NCBI RefSeq assembly: GCF_017464355.1
Contig: NZ_JAFUAG010000021.1
Coordinates: forward strand, 1-56,598
Direction: 5' to 3'
DNA: 56,598 nt
Source: Ruminococcus sp.
Lineage (GTDB): Bacteria > Bacillota > Clostridia > Oscillospirales > Ruminococcaceae
The stretch's first letter is position 1; each line of letters opens with the position of its first letter. This document shows, piece by piece, positions 42,865 through 51,610 of the stretch. The notes beneath the pieces are model-generated. The model saw nothing but the letters and a program-made list of their open reading frames with translations, did no database searches and had not been told where the DNA came from. A program made the translations under genes and the position numbers.

Positions 42865-45832
42865 AAGCAGGCTCGCCCCGCCCGAAAAGCAGGGCAGCTT
42901 ATTCAGAAGGCTGCCGGAAAGACTTGGCGGCTTCTGTATAGACAGGAGGATATATTTTGCGGTGTTCTTCCTGTCCGCAGGGATACTTTACGCATCATAC
43001 GCATTTTTCAGGATATACCCCATAGGCGACGGCTCGCCCCTGGTGCTTGACCTTAACGGCCAGTATGTCTATTATTACGAGCATTACCGCGAAGCCTTCT
43101 GGGGACGTGAAAGCTGGATCTACAGCTGGTCGAGAAATCTGAGCGGCGAGATGTTCGGCATATTCGCCTACTACCTGGCCAGCCCCTACATGATAATAAT
43201 AGCCCTTATGCCAAGGCGCCTCATGCAGATAGCTGTGCTGATAATGCAGCTTGCCAAGGTGGGCTCGGCGGCGGTGACTTTCTGCTTCTTTTTGCAGCGG
43301 ACGGCCAAGCGCCCCCCGAAGACGGTCTCGCTCATACTCTTCCCGCTGATGTATGCGCTGATGTCCTACATGGTGGTGCAGCTCATGGACCCCATGTGGC
43401 TGGACGGCCTGATATATCTGCCCCTGATATGCCATGGGGTAAGGCGGCTGGTCAATGAGGGCAGGCTGCTGCCCTATATAATACCCCTGACACTCATGTT
43501 CATAGCCCATTTCTATATAGGCTACATGGTGGGCATATTCACGTTTTTCTATTTCTGCTATGTGTGCCTGGGAGACCCCGAAAGGGCGCTGCCCAGGAAG
43601 TTCATACTGCGCTGCCTGGCCTTTGGTGCGGGAACGCTGGTGGCTCTCATGTGCGCAGCCTGGGTGCTGATACCTGTGTATAACTCCCTTAAGCTGGGCA
43701 AGTTCGAGTTCACCGACCCCGACTTCTCCCTGGCTACCCAGTTCGATTTCCTGACATTTATAACCAAGCTTTTCCCCATGACCTACGATACGGTGTACCC
43801 CGAGGGTATGCCCATGATATACTGCGGAACAGCAGTGCTGCTGCTGGTGCCCCTGTATTTCATGAACGAGAAGATAAACGTCAAGGAGAAGACCGCTGAC
43901 GGCATACTCTGCGTGATACTGACGGTGCTTATGTATATAAAGCCCTGGGATATGGCCATGCACGGTTTTCAGGTGCCTAACTGGCTGCCCTTCCGCTACT
44001 CGTTCATACTCTCATTCATGCTGGTGGTCATGGCTTTCAAGAGCTTTGAGAACTTAGACGGCATAACCGCCAAAAATATAGGCGGTGTGTTCTTCGGGCT
44101 CATGGTCTTCCTCTTCTGGTGCGAGAGGGAGAACTACACCCACTTCAAGCTTTTCGTGACCCGCCGCGATGCGAACAACGAGCCCTATAATGTCATACAG
44201 GGCATATGGGTCAGCATGATAGCGCTGATAGTTTATTTCGTCATGCTCTATCTTATCAGGAAATACCCCCGTTCAAAGGCGGTGGCTTTCTCACTGACAG
44301 TGGTGCTGACCGCTGAGCTGTTCGCCTCAAATATCGATACTATCAAGAAGATAGATATCGATGTGGCATACTCAAAGTACAGCTCCTACGAGCCTTATAT
44401 GTCCGACCTTAACAAGGCCGTGGACACCATTGAGGATTTTGACACCGATCCCTTCTACCGCATGGAAGCCACCTTCCACCGAACGGTAAATGATGCCATA
44501 GGCACGGGCTACAAGAGCCTTTCACATTCAAGCTCCACCATGAATGCCCCCGCACTGCTCATGCTGCACAGGCTGGGCTTTGCCTACGGCGGACATTTCA
44601 CCCGCTATGACGGCGCCACCCCCATGACAGATGCAATTTTTGACATAAGGTATCTTATGGACAAAACGGGGAATGATATGTATGTCAGCAGCAGGTACAA
44701 GGTGCCTGCGGAGTACAAGCTGACCACCGAGGTGAGCATTGACCACGAGAAGATAGTTGACGGCGAGAAAAAGGTGGTGCCCACCACATTCAAGTTCTAC
44801 CGCAACCCCAATGCACTGGGGCTGGGGCTGGCCGCCAAGGGGGATATACAGGACGTCAAGCTGAACGACGATGACCCCTTTGATAACCAGAACAGGCTTT
44901 TCAATGCACTGGCAGGGGAGGAATGTAACTTCTTTACACAGCTTGATGTTGTGAACAGCGACACCGACAATGTCATGACAGTGAACACCACTGACGGGCA
45001 TATCAAGTATTATCCCATGGACGAGAGCCGCAAGGAATGCCATGTGGACTATGTGGTGCGCATGGACAAGGACAGCGACCTCTATATGTTCCTGCCCACC
45101 AAGTATGAGCGCAGCTGCAACATCTGGTACCAGCCCGAGGACGACTATGTGGACGGCGAGTACAATATGGAATACGTGGGGCAGTTCTTCACGGGGGATA
45201 ATTATTCCATAATGAAGATAGGCAGGTTCATCGAGGGGCAGGAGATACGGGTGCGCATAACCATAGCCAACGATGACAACGAAGCCTACTGGCGGGACAA
45301 GCTGTTCTACAGCTTTGACTACGAGGGCTTTGCAAAGGCCTGCGAAAAGCTGAAGGCAAGTTCCTTTGAGGTGACGGAGTTTGAGGATACTCAGCTGACA
45401 GGCAGGGTAACTGCCGAGGAGCAGGGACAGCTGCTGTTCACCACCATACCCTACGAGAACGGCTGGACCATAACTGTAAACGGCAAAAACGTCAAGCCCG
45501 AAAAGGCCGTGGACGATGCCCTTATAGCCATACCCCTCGAAGCGGGAGAGAACACCGTGAAGATGAAGTTCTCGCCCAACTACTGGCGGCTATCGCTGAT
45601 AATAAGCATTTTCGGCGTCATACTGCTGGCTGTCATCATGCTCTGGGAGCTTGGGGGCGGCAGGCGCATAAAGAAGCTGCTTGAAAACGGCAGGGAAGAG
45701 GCTGCGGAAAAACCTCTGCCTGAGCCTACCTACAGCGGCGCCGAGGTGCCCGAGCCCGTTATGATAGAGATAGCCGATGATGACCCGCCGACCTCTGAGA
45801 AGACAGAAAATACTGTTGACAAAAACGAGTGA
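42854..45832 (+). CDS. yfhO: YfhO-family membrane glycosyltransferase (GT-C fold)
   Basis: 992 residues. About 12-13 membrane helices lie in the first ~490 residues, with an acidic motif in the first external loop (LVLDLNGQYVYYYEHYRE), then a large beta-rich extracellular domain and a last membrane helix near 915-940. It is expected to transfer the sugar from the lipid carrier made by the GtrB-like partner to a wall polymer such as teichoic acid. AAGGA within the GtrB coding end serves as the ribosome binding site. No GtcA-type flippase is recognisable beside it. Confidence 0.9.
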   Translation: MENKSRLAPPEKQGSLFRRLPERLGGFCIDRRIYFAVFFLSAGILYASYAFFRIYPIGDGSPLVLDLNGQYVYYYEHYREAFWGRESWIYSWSRNLSGEMFGIFAYYLASPYMIIIALMPRRLMQIAVLIMQLAKVGSAAVTFCFFLQRTAKRPPKTVSLILFPLMYALMSYMVVQLMDPMWLDGLIYLPLICHGVRRLVNEGRLLPYIIPLTLMFIAHFYIGYMVGIFTFFYFCYVCLGDPERALPRKFILRCLAFGAGTLVALMCAAWVLIPVYNSLKLGKFEFTDPDFSLATQFDFLTFITKLFPMTYDTVYPEGMPMIYCGTAVLLLVPLYFMNEKINVKEKTADGILCVILTVLMYIKPWDMAMHGFQVPNWLPFRYSFILSFMLVVMAFKSFENLDGITAKNIGGVFFGLMVFLFWCERENYTHFKLFVTRRDANNEPYNVIQGIWVSMIALIVYFVMLYLIRKYPRSKAVAFSLTVVLTAELFASNIDTIKKIDIDVAYSKYSSYEPYMSDLNKAVDTIEDFDTDPFYRMEATFHRTVNDAIGTGYKSLSHSSSTMNAPALLMLHRLGFAYGGHFTRYDGATPMTDAIFDIRYLMDKTGNDMYVSSRYKVPAEYKLTTEVSIDHEKIVDGEKKVVPTTFKFYRNPNALGLGLAAKGDIQDVKLNDDDPFDNQNRLFNALAGEECNFFTQLDVVNSDTDNVMTVNTTDGHIKYYPMDESRKECHVDYVVRMDKDSDLYMFLPTKYERSCNIWYQPEDDYVDGEYNMEYVGQFFTGDNYSIMKIGRFIEGQEIRVRITIANDDNEAYWRDKLFYSFDYEGFAKACEKLKASSFEVTEFEDTQLTGRVTAEEQGQLLFTTIPYENGWTITVNGKNVKPEKAVDDALIAIPLEAGENTVKMKFSPNYWRLSLIISIFGVILLAVIMLWELGGGRRIKKLLENGREEAAEKPLPEPTYSGAEVPEPVMIEIADDDPPTSEKTENTVDKNE

Positions 45833-45844
45833 ATGGGTTATCAT
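45816..45844 (+). promoter_or_regulatory. Promoter of the zinc-ribbon protein gene
   Basis: TTGACA (45816-45821), 17 bases, TATCAT (45839-45844). The -35 lies inside the last codons of yfhO. Confidence 0.7.
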
Positions 45845-45886
45845 ATATGTACACGCAAAAAATTTCCCTGAAGGAGATAGAGATAT

Positions 45887-46690
45887 ATGGCAAAAAAAGT
45901 CTACAGAAAAACACTAACCAACAGCGGCGGCGGTGTCTGCACGCTGACAGGCTTCGCGGCAGTTTCCGCACTGGCGGCTGCGGCGGGGGATTTCATCGCA
46001 GGGGCGGTGTACACGCAGTTCTATAAAAATCAGGTCTATGATATGACCCCCGACCCCATAGAGTATATCAGGGATAACAACGGCGGTATAGTCATGGGGC
46101 TGTTCGCACTGATAATGTTCATCTGGGCACTGACCGCTGCCAAGGGCAGACGCATGGGAAGAGAGTTCGGCTGGCTGGGCATTTTCATGGGGCTGGGACT
46201 TACCCTTTCCCCCGCAGTGAAGCTTTATGAGATATTTGACAGCGACTTCATGAGCAGGTGGTTCGATACCGCTTATGACAGCGATAAATTCCGCGGCGCA
46301 GCTGAACTGGCAAAGGCAGGGCTCCCCGAACTGGCAGGTCTGCTGCTGCTCATAGCAGGCATAATAGTTCTGGTGCGCATAGGCGGTGAGGACTTTGAGA
46401 TAGAAGCCCCCCGTGCAGGCAGAAAGGCTGAGGCTCCCAAGCCCGAAAAGCCTAAGAAGAACGACGCCCACGGCTTCGGCGAGAACACCCAGCAGATACA
46501 GGGTCTTACAGGTGAAACAAAGCCCGCCACCTACGGCGAAAAGGAGGAGGCTCCCGCTGCTGTAAAGGAAGAAGCTCCCGCACCTGCACCCAGGCCTGCA
46601 AAGAAAGCCACCGTCAAGCTTTGTCCTAACTGCGGCGAGCTGGTCGGCGAGGACGAACTGTTCTGCTCAAACTGCGGACAGAAAATGTGA
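45887..46690 (+). CDS. Membrane protein with C-terminal zinc ribbon
   Basis: 267 residues. Three to four hydrophobic segments (about 17-40, 62-80, 90-110 and 140-160), then an Ala/Pro/Glu/Lys-rich cytoplasmic linker (about 170-240) and a C-terminal zinc ribbon with two CxxC pairs (CPNCGELV, CSNCGQ). AAGGAGATAG precedes the ATG. Zinc-ribbon tails of this kind are common on Bacillota membrane proteins of unknown role. It is monocistronic between its own promoter and a strong terminator. Confidence 0.8.
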   Translation: MAKKVYRKTLTNSGGGVCTLTGFAAVSALAAAAGDFIAGAVYTQFYKNQVYDMTPDPIEYIRDNNGGIVMGLFALIMFIWALTAAKGRRMGREFGWLGIFMGLGLTLSPAVKLYEIFDSDFMSRWFDTAYDSDKFRGAAELAKAGLPELAGLLLLIAGIIVLVRIGGEDFEIEAPRAGRKAEAPKPEKPKKNDAHGFGENTQQIQGLTGETKPATYGEKEEAPAAVKEEAPAPAPRPAKKATVKLCPNCGELVGEDELFCSNCGQKM

Positions 46691-46705
46691 TATGTAACAA
46701 AAGGC

Positions 46706-46743
46706 ACAAGCCCCGTCTTCCGTAACAGGAAGACGGGGCTTGT
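46706..46743. terminator. Bidirectional terminator
   Basis: The perfect 16-base stem ACAAGCCCCGTCTTCC and complement with a 6-base loop lies between convergent genes (zinc-ribbon protein and ammonium transporter), with A/T-rich sequence on both sides. Confidence 0.85.
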
Positions 46744-46776
46744 TATATATAAGATGGGGTCCGGTGAACGCTTGAA

Positions 46777-48528
46777 CTATGTGGAGCTGTCCTGGAGAGC
46801 ATCGTAGCCCTCTTCGCCTGTGCGTACCCTTACTACGTTCTCGATATCGTAAACGAATATCTTGCCGTCGCCGATATGGCCTGTGTAAAGGGCAGCCTTG
46901 GCAGCCTCGATGACATCACGGGGACTTACCTTGCATACCACGACTTCTACCTTTACCTTGGGCACAAGGCTCGCCTCGACCACAGCGCCTCTGTAGTATT
47001 CGGGCTGACCCTTCTGTATGCCGCAGCCCAGCACGTTGGTCACGGTGACACCTGTTACCTCGATGTTCTCCAGAGCCTCGATAAGGGTGTTGAGCTTCTG
47101 CTGGTTGCATACGATGACAAGCTTGGTCATCTTGTTTGTGCCTGTGGTGTAGCTTTCGACCTCTACTGCCTTTTCAACAGGCACCGCGGGTCTTGCGGGA
47201 GCTTCGACCTTTGTAACGCTCTTTGCGTCGTCCTTGGTGTAGGAAAGTGCTGCCTGTGCCATGGTGGGGGCAAAGTCAGCATAAGAGGATACCAGACCAT
47301 GCTCGGTTATGTCAAGGCCGATGATCTCTTCCTGTGCGGAAGCCCTCAGGCCTATGGTGTGCTTGATGATCTCAAATACTGCGAACATTGTAACAGCTAC
47401 CCAGAGGATGACCGAGCCTGCGCCCAGCGCCTGTATGCCCAGCAGGTGAGCGCCGCCGCCTGTGAACAGACCCTTTTCGCCGATAGTGCCGTCAGAGAAC
47501 AGGCCTACAGCTATGGTGCCCCAGAGACCGTTGCAGAGGTGAACGCCGCAGGCACCTACGGGGTCATCTACCTTGAGCTTGGCGTCGATGAATTCAACGG
47601 CTACTACTACCAGTATGCCCGAAACTGCACCGATGATAGCTGCCGATACGGGGGATACGGTGTCACAGCCTGCGGTTATGGCCACCAGGCCTGCCAGTGA
47701 AGCGTTGAGGGTCATGGAAACATCGGGCTTTTTGTACTTGAACCAGGTGAACAGCATGGTCACGATAGTTGCAACTGCTGCCGCCAGGTTGGTGGTGGTG
47801 AATACCTTGCTTGCCAGCGAGATGTTCTCGCCCTCCATGGAAACGGTGGAAGCGCCGTTGAAGCCGAACCAGCAGAACCAGAGGATAAAGCAGCCCAGTG
47901 CGCCGATGGTCAGGTTGTGCCCGGGGATAGCCCTTGGCTTGCCGTTCTTGTCATACTTGCCTATACGGGGGCCGAGTATGGCAGCACCCACAAAGGCAGC
48001 CACACCGCCTGCCATGTGTACGCAGGTAGAGCCTGCAAAATCGTGGAAGCCCAGGTCGGCCAGCCAGCCGCCGCCCCAGATCCAGTGTGCCTCTATGGGG
48101 TAAACTATCAGGCTTATGCAGGCCGAGTAGATGCAGTAGGAAACGAACTTTGTCCTTTCAGCCATGGCGCCCGAAACTATGGTAGCTGCGGTGGCGCAGA
48201 AAACTGTCTGGAAGATGAAGTATGCGAAAAAGGGTACGCCATCGGGTGAAACGGAAGCGTAGGTCTCATCGGCGATGCCCTGATAGGCACCGATGAACTT
48301 GCCCGCCCCGAACATTATGCCAAAGCCGAACAGCCAGAACAGCGGCGTACCGATACAGAAGTCCATAAGGTTTTTCATGATGATGTTGCCTGCGTTCTTG
48401 GCGCGGGTGAAGCCCGCTTCGACCATGGCAAAGCCTGCCTGCATGAAAAATACCAGCGCCGCACCGACCAGCACCCATATGGTGCTGACCGCACTGTAGT
48501 CTGCGGCAAGGGTTGATGAGTGTAACAT
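46777..48528 (-). CDS. amt: Ammonium transporter fused to a PII signalling domain
   Basis: 583 residues. An Amt/Rh transporter (about 1-425, eleven helices; GFAMVEAGFTRAKN, HMAGGVAAFVGA, DDPVGACGVHLCNG) is joined by an Ala/Val/Pro/Lys linker to a PII (GlnB/GlnK) domain (about 467-583). The PII part keeps the T-loop with the modifiable Tyr region (KGQPEYYRG), KVKVEVVV and the GDGKIFV B-loop. In most bacteria GlnK is separate and plugs Amt when nitrogen is plentiful; here the regulator is tethered. AGGAGGA precedes the ATG. It lies just downstream of glnN. Confidence 0.95.
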   Translation of the reverse strand: MLHSSTLAADYSAVSTIWVLVGAALVFFMQAGFAMVEAGFTRAKNAGNIIMKNLMDFCIGTPLFWLFGFGIMFGAGKFIGAYQGIADETYASVSPDGVPFFAYFIFQTVFCATAATIVSGAMAERTKFVSYCIYSACISLIVYPIEAHWIWGGGWLADLGFHDFAGSTCVHMAGGVAAFVGAAILGPRIGKYDKNGKPRAIPGHNLTIGALGCFILWFCWFGFNGASTVSMEGENISLASKVFTTTNLAAAVATIVTMLFTWFKYKKPDVSMTLNASLAGLVAITAGCDTVSPVSAAIIGAVSGILVVVAVEFIDAKLKVDDPVGACGVHLCNGLWGTIAVGLFSDGTIGEKGLFTGGGAHLLGIQALGAGSVILWVAVTMFAVFEIIKHTIGLRASAQEEIIGLDITEHGLVSSYADFAPTMAQAALSYTKDDAKSVTKVEAPARPAVPVEKAVEVESYTTGTNKMTKLVIVCNQQKLNTLIEALENIEVTGVTVTNVLGCGIQKGQPEYYRGAVVEASLVPKVKVEVVVCKVSPRDVIEAAKAALYTGHIGDGKIFVYDIENVVRVRTGEEGYDALQDSST

Positions 48529-48616
48529 TTTATTTTTCCTCCTAAATAAGATCTCCGATACTTATGTGTATCACTGATAATGCTGATATTGTAACTATAC
48601 GCAGCCGTATCGGGAT

Positions 48617-48661
48617 AAAAAAAGAAGTGTACACCGACGTTTTACCGTCTGCGTACACTTC
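48617..48661 (-). terminator. Terminator of glnN
   Basis: GAAGTGTAC and GTACACTTC arms with an inner GACG/CGTC pair, followed on the minus strand by TTTTTTT, between the glnN stop and the amt leader. Confidence 0.85.
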
Positions 48662-48706
48662 CTCGTGTTCATCATATCATTTTACTTTCCCTGAAAGGGG
48701 CAGCTG

Positions 48707-50788
48707 TTACTTAACGTAGAACAGCAGCTGACCGTATGTGGGATAAGGCCAGTACTTCTCGCCTACCAGTGTTTCTATCTCGTCTGCGGCAGCCCTCAGC
48801 TCGCCCATGGCAACGAAAACAGTGTCGTGGTAGTAGTTTGCAAGAGCCTCAACATCGTCGATCTCTCTTGCCTTGACCTCAGCCTCCTCCAGTGCGGAAA
48901 GCTTTCTGTAGGTCTGTGCAGCCAGAGATGACAGGCGCTTCACCAGATCGTCCTCGAAGCTGGTGTCAGCACCGCAGGCCTTTGCCAGTGACGCAGTTTC
49001 TGCCAGTTCCTTTATGTAGGTGGCAACTGCGGGCAGAATGTCCTTCTTTGCCATGTCAGCCATGGTCAGTGCTTCGATGTTTATGGTCTTGCAGTATTCG
49101 TCCAGCAGTATCTCCACTCTGGATCTCAGCTCGGTCTCGCTGTACACGCCGTACTTTGAGAACACCTCAACGTTCTTGGGTGCCAGGTAGGTGGGTATAG
49201 CCTCGGGGGTGCTCTTCAGGTTCAGCAGACCTCTCTTCTCAGCCTCGCTCACCCAGTCCTCGGAATAGCCGTCGCCGTTGAAGATGATATCCTTGCTCTC
49301 CTTGATGGTGTTCTTGATAAGGTCGTCCAGTGCGTCCTGGAAGTTATCTGCCTTTTCAAGCACATCTGCAAAGTCGTCCAGCACCTTGGCAACGATAGTG
49401 TTGATAACAGTGTTGGGGCCTGCGCAGGAAAGTTTTGAACCGGGGCTCCTGAACTCGAACTTGTTGCCTGTGAAAGCGAAAGGCGAAGTCCTGTTTCTGT
49501 CAGTTGTATCCTTGGCGAAATGGGGAAGTACGTCAACGCCTATCTCCATTTCAACGTGCTCGCCCTCATACTTGTAGCCGTTTACGATAGAATCCAGCAC
49601 ACCTGTCAGCTCATCGCCCAGGAAAATGGAGATGATAGCGGGAGGTGCCTCGTTGGCACCGAGTCTGTGGTCGTTGCCTGCGGTAGCTACGCTGGCTCTC
49701 AGTATATCCTGATAATCATAAACTGCCTTTATAACTGCGGTCAGGAACAGCAGGAACTGTGCGTTCTCAGCGGGGGTCTTTCCGGGCTCCAGCAGGTTGA
49801 CACCTGTGTTGGTGGAAAGGGACCAGTTGTTGTGCTTGCCCGAACCGTTGATGCCCGCAAAGGGCTTCTCGTGGAGCAGGCACTTGAAGCCGTGCTTTCT
49901 TGCAGTACGCTTCATTATCTCCATGGTCAGCTGGTTGTGGTCGGTGGCGATATTTGTGGTGCCGTAGATAGGTGCCAGCTCGTGCTGTGCGGGAGCGACC
50001 TCGTTGTGCTTGGTCTTGGCATAGATGCCCAGCTTCCACAGCTGCTCGTCCAGGTCCTTCATGTAAGCGGCAACTCTGGTCTTGATAGTGCCGAAGTAGT
50101 GATCCTCAAGCTCCTGTCCCTTGGGTGCGGGTGCGCCGAAGAGTGTTCTGCCTGTGAAGATCAGATCCTTTCTGTGAGAATACATCTCTCTGTCCACCAG
50201 GAAGTATTCCTGCTCGGGACCCACATTTGCCACAACTCTGGTAGCGTCGGAGCCGAACAGCTTAAGCACTCTCAGCGCGGAACGGTTCACAGCCTCCATA
50301 CTTCTCAGCAGAGGTGTCTTCTTGTCCAGCGCTTCGCCGTTGTAGGAGCAGAAGGCGGTGGGTATGCACAGGGTCTTCTCCTTGATGAAAGCGTAGGAGG
50401 TGGGGTCCCATGCGGTGTAGCCCCTGGCCTCGAAGGTAGCTCTCAGTCCGCCTGAAGGGAAGCTGGAAGCATCGGGCTCGCCCTTTACCAGCTCCTTGCC
50501 CGAGAACTCCATGATGACATGGCCGCCGTCAGTGGGTGTGATGAAGCTGTCCAGCTTTTCAGCGGTAAGGCCTGTCATAGGCTGGAACCAGTGTGTGTAG
50601 TGGGTGCAGCCCTTTTCCACTGCCCAGTCCTTCATGGCATTAGCCACGATGTTTGCCACATCAGCCCCCAGGGGGTCGCCGTTGTCGATAGTCTTTTTCA
50701 GTGCCTTGAAAGTAGACTTTGGCAGCTTTTCTCTCATGACCGACTCATTAAAAACATCAGAGCCGAAGATCTCGGGTACGTTGATCAT
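48707..50788 (-). CDS. glnN: Glutamine synthetase type III
   Basis: 693-residue ATP-dependent enzyme joining ammonia to glutamate. Length and motifs ([20 protein letters not shown] near the start, [34 protein letters not shown]) fit GSIII, a large form typical of Ruminococcus, Bacteroides and some other anaerobes. TGGAGGG precedes the ATG. A strong promoter and a leader terminator lie upstream, so expression is probably set by attenuation. It is upstream of the Amt-PII gene on the same strand. Confidence 0.97.
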   Translation of the reverse strand: MINVPEIFGSDVFNESVMREKLPKSTFKALKKTIDNGDPLGADVANIVANAMKDWAVEKGCTHYTHWFQPMTGLTAEKLDSFITPTDGGHVIMEFSGKELVKGEPDASSFPSGGLRATFEARGYTAWDPTSYAFIKEKTLCIPTAFCSYNGEALDKKTPLLRSMEAVNRSALRVLKLFGSDATRVVANVGPEQEYFLVDREMYSHRKDLIFTGRTLFGAPAPKGQELEDHYFGTIKTRVAAYMKDLDEQLWKLGIYAKTKHNEVAPAQHELAPIYGTTNIATDHNQLTMEIMKRTARKHGFKCLLHEKPFAGINGSGKHNNWSLSTNTGVNLLEPGKTPAENAQFLLFLTAVIKAVYDYQDILRASVATAGNDHRLGANEAPPAIISIFLGDELTGVLDSIVNGYKYEGEHVEMEIGVDVLPHFAKDTTDRNRTSPFAFTGNKFEFRSPGSKLSCAGPNTVINTIVAKVLDDFADVLEKADNFQDALDDLIKNTIKESKDIIFNGDGYSEDWVSEAEKRGLLNLKSTPEAIPTYLAPKNVEVFSKYGVYSETELRSRVEILLDEYCKTINIEALTMADMAKKDILPAVATYIKELAETASLAKACGADTSFEDDLVKRLSSLAAQTYRKLSALEEAEVKAREIDDVEALANYYHDTVFVAMGELRAAADEIETLVGEKYWPYPTYGQLLFYVK

Positions 50789-50803
50789 AATCTATCCCTC
50801 CAG

Positions 50804-50857
50804 AAAAAATTAAAAGCGCTGTGGACCAGACTGTTCGGTCCACAGCGCCATTGCTGT
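50804..50857 (-). promoter_or_regulatory. glnN leader terminator with overlapping hexaloop hairpin
   Basis: On the minus strand GCGCTGTGGACC and GGTCCACAGCGC (50816-50848) form a terminator followed by TTTTAATTTTTT directly before the glnN ribosome binding site. Overlapping its 5' arm is an alternative hairpin, ACAGC-AAUGGC-GCUGU (50842-50857), with a six-base loop carrying A at 1 and G at 4. The terminator top (50823-50841) has a loop containing ACAGUC, also A1/G4. This matches in outline the two-hairpin targets of ANTAR antiterminators. The terminator is clear; the ANTAR reading is an inference. Confidence 0.6.
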
Positions 50858-50868
50858 TTACGTGTATG

Positions 50869-50897
50869 AGTATACACCAACTTTCCCTGTTTGTCAA
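50869..50897 (-). promoter_or_regulatory. Promoter of glnN
   Basis: TTGACA (50892-50897), 17 bases, TATACT (50869-50874) on the minus strand, giving a leader of about 70 bases that contains the attenuator. Confidence 0.88.
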
Positions 50898-50975
50898 GGG
50901 AATTTTTGATTTTTGGATTTTGGCACAAAAGCAGTTAGTCACAGTTAAAAATTATTGGTGCAAACAGCTCAATAC

Positions 50976-51578
50976 TCAACACCTGCCGCCATTGTTGCCC
51001 CACTGTGCCATGGAGAGCCTTATATAGTACCCCTGAGGTACCCCGCAGACAGGGCACTGCTCGGGGGCGCTGTCACTTTCAACGATGAAGCCGCAGTTGA
51101 GGCACACCCAGGTCTCGGTCTTGTCGGATGTGTACAGCCTGCCCTCCTTCATCAGCTTTGCAAAGGTATCGAACCGCTTTGAATGGGTATCCTCTATCTT
51201 GGTGATGTTCTCAAAGTCACGGGCGATATCCGCAAAGCCCTCCTCACGGGCGGTCTTTGCAAAGGCGGGGTACAGCTCGCCTGACTCGTTCTGCTCGTGG
51301 CTCACTGCCCTTTCAAGCAGCACACATACGTCCGTTTCAGTGTCCACAGGGTAGTCCGCCGAGATGTTTACCTGCTGCCCCGTAAATTCTTTCAGGTGGC
51401 CGTAAAAGACCTCAGCGTGCTCCTTCTCCTGGTCTGCGGTAAAGCGGAAAAGCTCTGATACAGCGTAGTGCTGCTGACGGGCAGCCTGCCGGGCGATGTT
51501 GTATCTTTCCCGCGCCTGGCATTCTCCTGCGAAAGCCCTCATGAGGTTTTCCTTAGTCTTTGAATTTGCAAGTTCCAT
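50976..51578 (-). CDS. rbr: Rubrerythrin
   Basis: 200-residue peroxide-reducing di-iron protein protecting anaerobes from oxidative stress. The N-terminal ferritin-like four-helix domain has iron ligands in FAGECQARERY and EKEHAE; the C-terminal rubredoxin-like domain has two CxxC pairs (CLNCGF, CPVCGV). Start at MELANSK, preceded by AAAGGAGAT; the longer frame from 51737 runs into the upstream intergenic region. It follows the YpeB-like gene by 32 bases. No PerR box was recognised. Confidence 0.95.
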   Translation of the reverse strand: MELANSKTKENLMRAFAGECQARERYNIARQAARQQHYAVSELFRFTADQEKEHAEVFYGHLKEFTGQQVNISADYPVDTETDVCVLLERAVSHEQNESGELYPAFAKTAREEGFADIARDFENITKIEDTHSKRFDTFAKLMKEGRLYTSDKTETWVCLNCGFIVESDSAPEQCPVCGVPQGYYIRLSMAQWGNNGGRC

Positions 51579-51610
51579 ATCATATCTCCTTTGTATAAAT
51601 GTTCTCATCG

